Counted from the stretch's first letter, positions 46,725 through 55,759 are shown. The stretch: DNA of 64,000 nt from Streptococcus sp. LYSM12 (GCF_004569635.1 NZ_SPOZ01000004.1:1-64000); one strand, 5' to 3'. Notes: a model not told the origin generated them from the letters alone. A program made the numbers and translations.

Positions 46725-48566
46725 CTAGTCTTCTTTGCGTTTGCGAACGCCACCAAGACTCAATCCTGACAGCAACACGCCACCAATAAGCCTTAAAACG
46801 CTACCTGCTTCACCAGTTGACGGAAGCACATTAGCTTGTTTAACTGGCGTATTTGGAGTTGGTTGTGGTAGTTCTAGAGTATGTGTTGTGACTTTCGCAG
46901 TCATCTCTTTGCCATTTATAATATTGACAAAAGTATTTTCAACATCACCTGCTGCAATACGTTCTACCTCAATATAGAAATCTGCATCAAACGTACCTTC
47001 AACTCCAAGTGAGTTTAGGAAATCCTTATCAAAACGATAAGACCACTCCCCTTTTTCTTCATTCCAAACTACCGTTACAATCTTATTGATAAAATCGCTA
47101 TTTGTGTTTTGGTTAAATTCAAAAGTAAAGCTATATTTGGAGCTAGCTTTGACAGTATCTCCAGCTTTAATCAGTGTCCCATCTTCAAGCCTTACATCAT
47201 AAGCTAGTACCATATCTGCTTTGGCAGTATATTCTGTCCCTGTGACAACAGCTTTCCAATTTCCTGTATAGCGGTCATGAGTAGTGTCTAGGCGATCTAG
47301 TCCATCATATTGCCAAAGCGTGTCGTGATGTTTGCCTACCGTCACACCATCAAGCAAATAGCGAATATAGTCGCCAATTTTTACTTCTTGACCGTCAAGA
47401 ACACTATTATCATCTTTGGCACTCAAGGCATGCTTTTCAGGTTGAACTGTTGGAATATTATTAACTACAAGATTAGAGACGTAAGGATTGCCAAAATCAA
47501 TTTGTTGAAAGTCATTTTCCACTTTTTCACCGTCTTCAACAAGTAGTGTTGCTGGAAGACTAATAGTGATGTTATTATTCTTTAAGACATAATCACTGTA
47601 GTAGGTCACAGGATTTTTTGCTAGCCACAAGAAGAACTCACCTTTTGGCTCAAGTCCCGATTGCTTAAGGAAGTTTTCGACTACTTCTGTGCGTCCTTTA
47701 TCAGAAAGCACGTGATACATATCAAAGAGAGCTTTTATGTCTTTATTTTTGTTGTCTTTAATAGTGATATTTTTAATGTCAATGGTCACGGCGCCGTCTT
47801 GAACATCATCTAAAAGACCAAAGCCTTTAGCAATAGCTTCTTTAGACACTGTCAGATGCTTGTATGAGCTATAATCAGTTGTTAAGCCATAATTAACGTG
47901 CTTATCAAAGATTGTTGCACCGTCAATATCAGTACCTGAGTTATCAGTGACTGTTTTCCTTGGTGTTGGTTTGTCTGATGTATAGATAGTGACTGTATCA
48001 GAATAGATAAAGTGCTCATTCCTTGATACGCGGTAAGTATTGTCATAGAAGCCCTTGTCGTAGATTGGGGCAAAGACAATCACTGGCTTAGGAAGGATCT
48101 TACCTTGATAAGTAGATAAGTAGGTAACTGTGTTGGTGGCTTCGTTATAAGAAACTGTCCAACCACTGTCTTTATTGAGTTCAAAAGTACGTTCCACATC
48201 TGGAATAGCCCCAGCTTCTAACGGATCAGTGATACCAATAGTATCACCTACTTTTGCATTAGCTAAGATATTTTCATAAGACAAGTAATATTTTTGGAAG
48301 TCATTTTTAACAACTGTCTTATTATTGATATTATTGCCTTCTATGTCAGTGACTTGTTTAGTCACAACTGGCTTATACTGCAATTTGTAGTCACGATATG
48401 TCACTTTTGGCATAATTGGTACAACAGGAGCATTTATTGATCGAACAACAGCTGACGGCATAACGTTTGGATTAGTGAAGCTGACATAGGCTTGACCGTG
48501 CGTGTTATAAATCCAGTTATCATCAATATTTAAGAAACCAGGTCTTAAGAAAGCTCGTAAAGCTAG
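46725..48566 (-). pseudogene. Antigen I/II-type adhesin, C-terminal half (separated from its N-terminus by the IME)
   Basis: The frame is open from a TGA at 48567 and contains no sensible start. It reads LRAFLRPGFLNIDDNWIY, then SFTNPNVMPSAVVRSINAP and VTYRDYKLQYKPVVTKQVTD, the C-terminal C-domains of antigen I/II (Spa/SspB) adhesins. It ends in an LPSTG sorting signal, hydrophobic segment and RKRKED tail for sortase anchoring. The N-terminal half of an adhesin lies on the other side of the IME (56744-57943), same strand. An ATG at 48461 might allow a truncated product without signal peptide. Confidence 0.82.
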
Positions 48567-48612
48567 TCAGTTCTCAAAACGTTAAAAACCGCTTTACATC
48601 AACGATTACAAG

Positions 48613-48650
48613 CATTTTGCAAGTCTCTTGCAAGGTGCTTTTTTTGTTGT
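48613..48650. terminator. Hairpin near the left IME end, downstream of int
   Basis: TTGCAAG and CTTGCAA flank a small loop, enclosed by AAGCA/TGCTT, with a long T-run on the plus side. It can block transcription passing the IME boundary. Confidence 0.55.
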
Positions 48651-48660
48651 TTTTTGCTTT

Positions 48661-48684
48661 TGATACCTTTTTTGATACCGTTTT
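48661..48684 (+). repeat. IME subterminal direct repeat, left copy
   Basis: TGATACCTTTTTTGATACCG followed by TTTT. The right copy at 56660-56682 differs only by one T and the last base. Internally it repeats TGATACC twice. It is probably an integrase arm-binding site. Confidence 0.6.
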
Positions 48685-48712
48685 GGAAAAACTTCTACAT
48701 CTTTTTTAACTG

Positions 48713-49867
48713 TTATTTTGCTTTGAGATAGTCTGCGAATTGCTTGATGGACTTATCTTCTCCATTAGTTGTTGAATGACTGTAGGTGTCTAAAGTCATT
48801 TGACTACTTGCATGACCTAGCCTTTTTGCTGTGTTGACTGGGTCAACTCCAATTTCAATCATCAAGGTTGCATGGGTATGCCTGAAACCATGAGGACTGA
48901 TTTTCCTTAAGCCATGCTTTCTGATAATCCGTGATAGGATATTGTTGATATAGTCTGCATGAAGTGGTTCTATTGAGCCTGACCGTGTGCAGTAAGTAAA
49001 GATAAAATCTTGATCGATAGAAAGGGGTGCAACTGCTAGTTGTGCCTTTTCTTTTTGGCAATTTGCCTTCCATTCCTGCAGAATAGAGACCGTCTCGCTG
49101 TCTAGCTTAATCTTTCGAACTGAAAAATCGTTTTTAGTGCCTTTTTCAATGGCTTTACCATCTAGCCTACCTAGGCTTTTGCTTATGCTGAGAGTCTCGC
49201 TCTGAAAGTCTATATCAGCCCATTTAAGAGCGTATAGCTCGCCCTTCCTTAAGCCACTATAGGCTAGTAGTCTAAACAGTGCATAGTGCTTGTAAGGTTC
49301 TTCTTGAAACACTATAGCTAGGAACTCTTGCAGTTCTTGGACTGTCCAATAGTTATCTATCTGTTGTTTCTTCCGCTTTGGCATGATAATTTCTGCCATA
49401 GGATTATGCTTAAGCAATTTCATCTTAATCGCAAAGTCAAAGACGTTATTAGTGTAGGACTTGATTTGCTTGATATTCTTGAAGGTCTTTGCTTTTTCTG
49501 TGATGAAGTTCTGGCAGTCTAAAGGGGAGATTTTGCTGATGGGCAGTTCTCCCATGACTGGCAGAATGTGAAGCCTAAACATATCAAGAGTACGAGAAGC
49601 CGTTGTCGGCTCTACAGTATCTCGATAGGCTTGATACCATTTCTCGAATATCTTGTTATAAGTTTTATGAGTTGGTTTGATGAACTCTTCCAACTTTCCT
49701 GAAGCCTTAAGATAAATGAGTCTGGCTTCGTAGTCTTTGGCTTCCTTTCGAGTACGAAAACCACGTTTGATATGGTCTGAACGTTGACCGTCTCTGGTCA
49801 TATAGACCTTGACAAGATATAAATAGCCATTTTTGGCTTTTTTACTTGGATATTTGTGAATGGACAT
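48713..49867 (-). CDS. int: Tyrosine recombinase (IME integrase)
   Basis: 384 residues. N-terminal AP2-like arm-binding domain (MTRDGQRSDHIKRGFRTRKEA), a SAM-like core-binding domain, and the catalytic domain with Arg in YSGLRKGELYAL, HGFRHTHATL, and the nucleophilic Tyr in LDTYSHSTTNGED. It integrates and excises the IME. AGGAG ribosome site. It reads toward the left boundary. Confidence 0.95.
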   Translation of the reverse strand: MSIHKYPSKKAKNGYLYLVKVYMTRDGQRSDHIKRGFRTRKEAKDYEARLIYLKASGKLEEFIKPTHKTYNKIFEKWYQAYRDTVEPTTASRTLDMFRLHILPVMGELPISKISPLDCQNFITEKAKTFKNIKQIKSYTNNVFDFAIKMKLLKHNPMAEIIMPKRKKQQIDNYWTVQELQEFLAIVFQEEPYKHYALFRLLAYSGLRKGELYALKWADIDFQSETLSISKSLGRLDGKAIEKGTKNDFSVRKIKLDSETVSILQEWKANCQKEKAQLAVAPLSIDQDFIFTYCTRSGSIEPLHADYINNILSRIIRKHGLRKISPHGFRHTHATLMIEIGVDPVNTAKRLGHASSQMTLDTYSHSTTNGEDKSIKQFADYLKAK

Positions 49868-49935
49868 TGTAATTTCTCCTTTATTTTTCTAAGGTTTCGG
49901 AGCTTGTAAAACAAGGAAATTACGAGTTGTCATAA

Positions 49936-50487
49936 TTATTTTTTATGCTTTTCAGCCATTCTTTCTTGATATTCAGGAGTTTTTTCCCATGCCTGCCATA
50001 CGTAGTGATAATCTGATTTTTCATCTCCACTATGGTTAATTGTATAAGGAAATTCTTTGGCAACTTCTCTTATCCTTTGTTTGAGTGCCTGAATTATATT
50101 AGGCTCAATGCCTTCAAAAATTTCATCAATTTTTCTATCAAGTGTTGGAGTGGATAGAAGCATTGTTTTTACAAAGCTAACATCATCTTTGAAGGGAGTC
50201 CACTCGGTTACTTTGTCTAAGTTAGTTTTCCCTTGAGCTACTCTAAAAAAACTCTGTAATAGAGGTTCATCACCTGGATTTATCAAGTTAGGCTCTTTTT
50301 CATCCCCTAATAGGTATCCAACTGATACTCCAAAATATTTTGCAAGAATAACTGCATTGTTTTTCTTGGGATTACGTATGCCTTGGTTATAGCTTGTTAA
50401 TGTTGGGTAAGCTATTCCAGTTTCTTTGCTAATTTTTTTCAGTGTTTTACCGCTTAAAGCAACTAGATATGGAATTCGTGTATTCAT
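49936..50487 (-). CDS. XRE/cI-like repressor of the IME
   Basis: 183 residues from MNTRIPYLVALSGKTLKKI, chosen for AAAAGGAG upstream. N-terminal helix-turn-helix (KTLKKISKETGIAYPTLTSY) followed by the GVSVGYLLGDE motif common in XRE regulators. Divergent from the plus-strand IME genes; it probably represses them and perhaps int. Confidence 0.85.
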   Translation of the reverse strand: MNTRIPYLVALSGKTLKKISKETGIAYPTLTSYNQGIRNPKKNNAVILAKYFGVSVGYLLGDEKEPNLINPGDEPLLQSFFRVAQGKTNLDKVTEWTPFKDDVSFVKTMLLSTPTLDRKIDEIFEGIEPNIIQALKQRIREVAKEFPYTINHSGDEKSDYHYVWQAWEKTPEYQERMAEKHKK

Positions 50488-50553
50488 TTTTTCTCCTTTT
50501 GTAATTAAAATAACACAAATAATACAAAAAAACAAATTAAGATACAAAAACTG

Positions 50554-50606
50554 TTGACAAAAATGCAAAAGTATTCTAAAATGTATTTTGTATTTAAATA
50601 ATACAA
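50554..50606 (+). promoter_or_regulatory. Rightward IME promoter and operator
   Basis: TTGACA (50554-50559), 17-bp spacer, TAAAAT (50577-50582). Just downstream TTGTAT and ATACAA (50588-50606) form an inverted repeat, a likely repressor site. Confidence 0.7.
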
Positions 50607-50650
50607 ATAAAATGCTTTCGGAGTTTGTAAAAAAAGGAAAGGAGTCAGCT

Positions 50651-50950
50651 ATGGCTTACACACTAGAAGAACAAGAAACGTTTGTCCGATTTGACGCACT
50701 GGATAAACAATGGACGATTGAAACAAATTATTCTCCACACATTCAAAAAGTGCTAAAACTTCCTGAAGCCTATGAAGTGTTAAACACTGAGGAAGAAGAA
50801 GGCAGAACGATTTGGCTCAATGCCATTATGAAGATTGGTGAGGATTTTTCAATCAATGTATTTCCTAAGAAAAAACGCAAGGTGACAGAAGAACAACGCC
50901 AAGAACTTGCTGAACGTATGAAACAGGCAAGAACCAGCCTTGAAAAATAG
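50651..50950 (+). CDS. Small hypothetical IME protein
   Basis: 99 residues from MAYTLEEQETFVRFDALDKQ, with AAAGGAG 8 nt upstream. The first gene under the rightward promoter. The C-terminus is basic (KKKRKVTEEQRQELAERMKQ). No family recognised; position suggests a role in excision or early control. Confidence 0.65.
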   Translation: MAYTLEEQETFVRFDALDKQWTIETNYSPHIQKVLKLPEAYEVLNTEEEEGRTIWLNAIMKIGEDFSINVFPKKKRKVTEEQRQELAERMKQARTSLEK

Positions 50951-51080
50951 GAGTGTTGCTCGGTCTGAAATACTAGAAAGGTATATTTACCCTATGGAAC
51001 TATTTCAGATTGAACCATTCCCAGAAAATAGGCAGTGAAAACAGCTAAAAAACGATTTTAACAAAAAGGAGAACCTGCAA

Positions 51081-51359
51081 ATGACAGAAGGATTTACTAT
51101 ACAACTTCCAAAAGTAACTGAAAAAAAGTTATTGGCTCGCTATGATAACATGCTCCAAAAGGCAATAGAAAAAGCCCTTGAGGACAAGGAGCTTTATAAG
51201 CCTATGGTTCGTATGGCAGGCTTGTGCCGTTGGCTAGATGTCTCAACGACGACTATTGTCAAATGGCAACGTGAAGGCATGCCCCACATGGTCATTGACG
51301 GAGTGACCTTGTATGACAAGCATAAAGTCGCTCAATGGTTACAACAATTTGAGAGGTAA
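51081..51359 (+). CDS. Small helix-turn-helix protein, excisionase-like
   Basis: 92 residues. MerR/Xis-like winged motif in the C-terminal half (MAGLCRWLDVSTTTIVKWQREGMPH and VIDGVTLYDKHKVAQWL). AAAAGGAG ribosome site. A possible directionality factor for the integrase. Confidence 0.7.
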   Translation: MTEGFTIQLPKVTEKKLLARYDNMLQKAIEKALEDKELYKPMVRMAGLCRWLDVSTTTIVKWQREGMPHMVIDGVTLYDKHKVAQWLQQFER

Positions 51360-51364
51360 GAGCT

Positions 51365-51691
51365 ATGGACTATGATAACGAAAATTACTTAATACCTAAA
51401 ATTTTATTACAAGATGATTTCTACAGTAGTCTATCTGCGAGAGATATTTTAGTCTATGCTGTCTTGAGAGATAGACAGATAGAAGCTCCTGAAAAAGGTT
51501 GGATAGATACTGATGGCAGTATCTATCTAAATTTTAAACTGATTGAATTAGCTAAAATGTTTTCTTGCAGCAGAACCACAATGATAGATGTTATGCAACG
51601 ATTGGAAGAAGTTAATTTGATTGAACGAGAAAGAGTAGACGTTTTTTATGGCTACTCTTTACCCTACAAAACCTATATCAACGAGGTATAA
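51365..51691 (+). CDS. Winged-helix protein resembling RepA N-terminal domain
   Basis: 108 residues. The stretch LSARDILVYAVLRDR, then FKLIELAKMFSCSRTTMIDVM, is the winged-helix pattern at the N-terminus of RepA_N initiators. The rest of such an initiator is missing, so this may be a regulator. 5 nt after the preceding gene. Confidence 0.65.
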   Translation: MDYDNENYLIPKILLQDDFYSSLSARDILVYAVLRDRQIEAPEKGWIDTDGSIYLNFKLIELAKMFSCSRTTMIDVMQRLEEVNLIERERVDVFYGYSLPYKTYINEV

Positions 51692-51694
51692 GCA

Positions 51695-52324
51695 ATGATA
51701 AAGATTTATTTTGGAAAAGATACAACACTTAACCAAGCTATTCAGTCGCGATTGGATAGCTATCAGATTGACTATCGAGCGTTCTCAAGTAAAGATATAG
51801 ATGCTAAAACACTGATGGAATGGCTATTCAGGTCGACCGATATATTTGAATTACTAAGCACTAAGATGTTGAAATACAAGCTGAATACACAAATTACCCT
51901 TAGTCAATTTGTTCGAAAGATTTTGAAAGACGTCAATAGTACCCTGAAGCTTCCCATTGTTGTGACAGATGAGGTTATTTATTCGAACATGACCCCTGAC
52001 TATGTGACGGTACTCTTGCCAAAAGAATATCGGAAAATTGAAAGAATTCAGCTGATGAGGAAGATGGAGCAGTTAGATGAGGGACGTCTATTCTGGAAAA
52101 ACTTTGAGTCACTACGTAAGCAATCAGAGCTACGTTGGTTCGAATTGAATGAGTTGTTGTTTGCTGATGTGTCCGACGATTTAGGAGAAATCAAAAAAGC
52201 TAAAGACCGTTTCTTTAGCTACAAGAAAAATAAACAAGTTCCGACTGATGACATTATCGAAAAAATCCTCAAGATATTTTTGGTTGACCGAGAAGACTTT
52301 TTCAAAAAATCTGTGTTGGATTGA
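51695..52324 (+). CDS. Spx/ArsC-like protein lacking the CxxC redox motif
   Basis: 209 residues. The first 120 follow Spx: a beta strand MIKIYFGK, then FRSTDIFELLSTKMLKYKLN, LSQFVRKILKDVN, LKLPIVVTDEVIYSNMTPDY, and FLPRK-like VLLPKEYRKIE. The CxxC of Spx is replaced by GKDTTLN. A further helical domain of about 85 residues follows. Spx binds the RNA polymerase alpha C-terminal domain, so this may alter host or element transcription. The relation is judged by eye. Confidence 0.6.
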   Translation: MIKIYFGKDTTLNQAIQSRLDSYQIDYRAFSSKDIDAKTLMEWLFRSTDIFELLSTKMLKYKLNTQITLSQFVRKILKDVNSTLKLPIVVTDEVIYSNMTPDYVTVLLPKEYRKIERIQLMRKMEQLDEGRLFWKNFESLRKQSELRWFELNELLFADVSDDLGEIKKAKDRFFSYKKNKQVPTDDIIEKILKIFLVDREDFFKKSVLD

Positions 52325-52637
52325 CAAAATTTCTAGTCAAAAATATTTATAAAAATGACTATGAAAATATTTTGAAAACAGAGTTTAGGGGTCAGATTTT
52401 GAGGGGTTACGGAAATTTTATAACAGGGCGCCCTCTAACAGCCCGCTATGTTCCCATTTCGTGGGATTTTACTACACCCGTTTTTTGACAAGTTTGACCG
52501 CCGGAAAATGAAAATGGTCCGACTCCGTAAGGGTCGGCTTGGGGTTGCTCCCCCAAGAATTTTCATTAGGGAGAAGGTCTTTGCGCAGGCAAAAAAATAG
52601 GCGCCGATAGGCGACCGTAGAAAGAAAGGAGTCTTGT
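52325..52637. other. Intergenic region upstream of rep, candidate double-strand origin
   Basis: No gene. It contains an AAAATATTT/AAATATTTT palindrome (about 52338-52374) and a large cruciform (about 52506-52568) whose outer stem pairs AATGAAAAT with ATTTTCATT and encloses CCGACTC/GGGTCGG and CTTGGGG/CCCCAAG. Also a CGCC-rich stretch just before the gene. Such structures next to a rolling-circle initiator suggest the nick origin. Confidence 0.45.
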
Positions 52638-53483
52638 TTGGAATTAAAAGTCAGTTTAGATAATATTACGATAACAGCTTATATCAAGAACCGCAAGCTC
52701 CTAGCTCTAAAAAAACTAGTTGAAAGTCATACAGCGATTAGCATTCAAACAGCTATGACCGATATGTTTCGAGCGTCTACTAGGGATGGGGGTCAAGTTG
52801 TGCTCCATATGGAATATGACAAGATAAAAGGACAAGCCTTTAATGCTCGTCCTTTCCGCTTGGAGTTCAACCCCAATAAACTCCGTTCAGTAGATACTGA
52901 AATTATAGACACTATTATACCATATCTTGAAGATATTTCAATATCTCGTGTCGATTTAGCTTTTGATTTGTTTGAGGTTGATTGCAGTGAGTTTATCCTA
53001 GAAAAGAAAGGTCGTCCTACTGCAACCAAAGAATTCCGCTCGGATACTGGAAAGCTAGAAACGAAGTATCTTGGTGCTTCTCACTCAGAAAAACAAATAA
53101 GGCTGTATAACAAGAAAAAAGAACAGCTAGAGAATGGGACGGAAAAAGAAAAGGAAAGTGCTAGTCAGTTCCAACATTGGTGGCGCTTAGAATTTCAGTT
53201 GAGAAGTCGCTCAGTTGAGGAGATATTCGAGGTTATCAATACAGTTATTTTTAAACCATTCAAATTTGAAGGACTGTCTGTGGAAGGTCAGTTATACTTG
53301 CTAGCTTTAACACGTGATAAGGCAGTGTGGAATAGAGTTAGCAAGAACACAAGAACAAAGTATAAAAAGATTTTAGAAACCTATCAAACATCGGATGTTG
53401 ATTATTTGGGATTGCTGAAAGACTTGTTGAAACATGAGCGACCAAGACTTGAAAAACAATTAGCCTATTATGGTGGTCGGTAG
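52638..53483 (+). CDS. rep: Rep_trans-family rolling-circle replication initiator
   Basis: 281 residues from a TTG codon behind AAAGGAG. PF02486-type features: RLEFNPNKL, ISRVDLAFDLFEVD with its acidic residues, and RLYNKKKEQ with the candidate catalytic tyrosine. It would nick the element's origin and start rolling-circle replication after excision, helping IME maintenance. Confidence 0.85.
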   Translation: MELKVSLDNITITAYIKNRKLLALKKLVESHTAISIQTAMTDMFRASTRDGGQVVLHMEYDKIKGQAFNARPFRLEFNPNKLRSVDTEIIDTIIPYLEDISISRVDLAFDLFEVDCSEFILEKKGRPTATKEFRSDTGKLETKYLGASHSEKQIRLYNKKKEQLENGTEKEKESASQFQHWWRLEFQLRSRSVEEIFEVINTVIFKPFKFEGLSVEGQLYLLALTRDKAVWNRVSKNTRTKYKKILETYQTSDVDYLGLLKDLLKHERPRLEKQLAYYGGR

Positions 53484-53654
53484 ATTGTCGGACAATGCGA
53501 AGCGTCCGACCAAGGGCACTGCTTAAGTGCCCTACTCGCTTCGGCGAGTATAATCGAAGCTCCTCTTGTGGCTCGAGAGGTGGTTCGAAGTCGCTCCTGT
53601 ATTCGGAGCGAAGAGCTGTCTGCAAGACCCTTCGGAGAACGCACATTTACGGAG
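53484..53654. other. Highly structured non-coding region between rep and oriT
   Basis: A chain of short hairpins: AGGGCACT/AGTGCCCT, ACTCGC/GCGAGT, CGAAGCTCC region, GCTCC/GGAGC. No gene. It may hold a single-strand origin (conversion signal) of the rolling-circle module. Confidence 0.4.
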
Positions 53655-53684
53655 TAAAGTGTAGTGCGTTACACTTTACATGGA
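53655..53684 (+). other. oriT: IME oriT of the pMV158/MobV type
   Basis: GTAAAGTGTA (53655-53664), GTGCGT, TACACTTTAC (53671-53680), then ATGG. The perfect 10-bp inverted repeat and TAGTGCG^TTA match the RSA recombination site and nick region of pMV158-family plasmids, placing the nick after 53669. The MobV gene starts 110 bp downstream. Confidence 0.88.
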
Positions 53685-53793
53685 AGTAGTGCCGACCCTT
53701 CAGGAGAAAATCTTGCCTATGGGTTGCTTATTTCTGGTGGCAATCGTCCGCCACCAGCTCGGCGACCCTTTGAGCCGAGAAAGGAAACAAACT

Positions 53794-55098
53794 ATGAGTT
53801 ATGCAGTAGCCAGAATGGTCAAATACAAGTCTGGTAATTTAGGAGGAGCTTATCGTCATAATGAACGTATTTTTGAAAATCATTCGAATAAGGATATTGA
53901 TCCTGAACGAAGTCATTTAAATTATGAGCTAACAGACCGTGACCGCTCTATGCCTTATGACAAACAAATAAAACAATATGTCAATGACAATAAGTTATCC
54001 AAACGTGCTATTCGTAAAGACGCTGTATTATGTAATGAGTGGATTATCACATCTGATAAAGTTTTCTTTGAGAATATGAGCCAGGAGCAAACAAAAGAAT
54101 TTTTTGAGACTGCTAAAAATTTCTTTGCTGAAAGATACGGAGAAGAAAATATTGCCTATGCTATGGTTCATCTTGACGAAAGTACCCCACACATGCACCT
54201 AGGGCTTGTACCACTGAAAAATGGTAAGCTCAGCTCAAAAGCTCTGTTTGGTCACCGCGAACAGCTTCAGGCAATTCAGGAGGAGTTCCCAAAATACCTG
54301 AATGATAAAGGGTACACTTTACAACGTGGAGAAGTTGATAGTGAGAAAAAACATCTTGATACTGCTGAATACAAGGAGAAACAGCGTTTGTTTGATGATG
54401 TCGAGCAACGACTATCTGAAAAGCAAGATAAGTTAGAGCAGATAAGTCAGAAAATAAACCAGCTAGAGTTGACTGTTTCAGAAAAAGAGCAACTGCTCCG
54501 GCATTTGGAGCAGAAGGAGTGGGACACTCTCGAAGAGTTGAAGCAATACGAAAAAGAAATAGAGACCTTGGCTGAAAGTTTAACTGATTTGAAAGAGGTT
54601 GAGCCTTTAGGATTTAGGGAGCTGCACGCAGAAGGACTAGCAAAGCGTACACTTGACGGCAAACTAAAGATGAATAGAGAAACCTATAATAGGTTATATC
54701 AGACTGCTTCTAAAAATGCGACAAATAACGTGAAACTGAGGCAGGACAGGAATGCTTTAGAGCATAAACTGAATAAATCTCTAAAAGACCAGAACAATCT
54801 AGCTAAATCATTGATAAAAAGTGAAAAGTTGCTAACAGAAAACAGGGAATTGAGGTCCGAAGTTGGCAGACTCCAGCATGAAAATAAGAGCCTTAGGCAA
54901 CAGATGGAACGCTTGAATGACCAGCTGAAAGCTGTGAGCAAAAAGTTGGCTCTTTGGCGAAAGAACGCTAAAAAGTATCTACCAGATAAAGAGTTTCGCT
55001 CTACCCTGAAACTTGCTAATCAAATACGACCGCCGAAACTAAATGTAGTAACCGCAGTCAAAACAATTAAAAATGTAATTGAGAAAAACTTATTTTAA
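53794..55098 (+). CDS. mobV: MobV-family relaxase (Pre/Mob)
   Basis: 434 residues from MSYAVARMVKYKSGNLGGAY, with AAAGGAAA upstream; a longer frame runs through the oriT and is rejected. MobV motifs: HNERIFENHSNKDID (N-terminal HNxR), the metal site HLDESTPHMHLGLVPL (about residue 130) and GHREQLQAIQ. The C-terminal half is coiled coil. It nicks the oriT upstream and pilots mobilisation through a T4SS, possibly that of the surrounding ICE. Confidence 0.94.
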   Translation: MSYAVARMVKYKSGNLGGAYRHNERIFENHSNKDIDPERSHLNYELTDRDRSMPYDKQIKQYVNDNKLSKRAIRKDAVLCNEWIITSDKVFFENMSQEQTKEFFETAKNFFAERYGEENIAYAMVHLDESTPHMHLGLVPLKNGKLSSKALFGHREQLQAIQEEFPKYLNDKGYTLQRGEVDSEKKHLDTAEYKEKQRLFDDVEQRLSEKQDKLEQISQKINQLELTVSEKEQLLRHLEQKEWDTLEELKQYEKEIETLAESLTDLKEVEPLGFRELHAEGLAKRTLDGKLKMNRETYNRLYQTASKNATNNVKLRQDRNALEHKLNKSLKDQNNLAKSLIKSEKLLTENRELRSEVGRLQHENKSLRQQMERLNDQLKAVSKKLALWRKNAKKYLPDKEFRSTLKLANQIRPPKLNVVTAVKTIKNVIEKNLF

Positions 55099-55117
55099 TC
55101 ACTTTATGCCGTGAAAG

Positions 55118-55232
55118 TCTCTTGACAATAAGCTAGTCGGCTTTAGACTGAAAGGGGTCGAGTCGGCAGGCTGAAAAGCTGACGACCGATCGCCGTAGGC
55201 TAAAAAAGACTAGGTTTCTTGTTGTCAAGAGA
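55118..55232 (+). ncRNA. Candidate structured RNA leader after mobV
   Basis: The outer arms TCTCTTGACAA (55118-55128) and TTGTCAAGAGA (55222-55232) are perfect complements. A second pair CTAGTC (55133-55138)/GACTAG (55208-55213) lies inside, and the enclosed GC-richer segment has further small stems. It lies 31 nt before the next gene. Function unknown; single-strand origin, regulatory leader or independent RNA are all possible. Confidence 0.5.
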
Positions 55233-55263
55233 ACCATGGAATAAATGAACAAGGAGAAGGAAA

Positions 55264-55746
55264 ATGACCAATAAAAACAAACCACTCGTTTATTCAATCT
55301 CGCAGCCCACCTCCTTTTCTGGAAAGGATTTGATAGGCTTCCTACAAATTGCCCATAAAGAAGCGACAGGAGAATTTATATCTTCTTCTTGGCCATTAAG
55401 CATTATTGAACCATCTTTTTTGGAAGATGAGTCAGGGAACGACTTTTGGACAAAAGAATTAGCTTTACATATTCTAGAATATCGTCTAAAAGAGGATTAT
55501 GATATTAAATTTCATGAGTATCAGAAGGATGGGGAAAATTTACTAGTTTTAGTCATAGAAGACCTTAAATTGTTCAAGTCAGGTCTGGTGCGACTGCTAG
55601 ATGATTTACTCAATCCGAACAAAAAGTATTTATTGTATCGTATGTTTATCAAGACTTATAGGACGATGTCAGTTCAAGAAAAACTTGAATATCACCAAAA
55701 GAAAATGCGTGAGGAAATCGCCCGCAAAAAGTCTAGTAAGAAATAA
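55264..55746 (+). CDS. Hypothetical IME protein
   Basis: 160 residues, AAGGAGAAGG ribosome site. Soluble, acidic in the middle with a lysine-rich C-terminus (ARKKSSKK). It follows the structured RNA at 55118-55232. No family recognised. Confidence 0.65.
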   Translation: MTNKNKPLVYSISQPTSFSGKDLIGFLQIAHKEATGEFISSSWPLSIIEPSFLEDESGNDFWTKELALHILEYRLKEDYDIKFHEYQKDGENLLVLVIEDLKLFKSGLVRLLDDLLNPNKKYLLYRMFIKTYRTMSVQEKLEYHQKKMREEIARKKSSKK

Positions 55747-55750
55747 CCTG

Positions 55751-55759
55751 TGATATAAT
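55751..55759 (+). promoter_or_regulatory. Extended -10 promoter for the 34-residue peptide gene
   Basis: TGATATAAT, an extended -10, 21 nt before the ATG of the peptide gene, with GAGGAGG in between. Confidence 0.55.

Noticed and set aside
53680..53793. Longer N-terminus for MobV beginning at 53680
   Set aside because: It would translate the oriT and the leader; the conserved MobV N-terminus begins at MSYAVARMVK with a good ribosome site.
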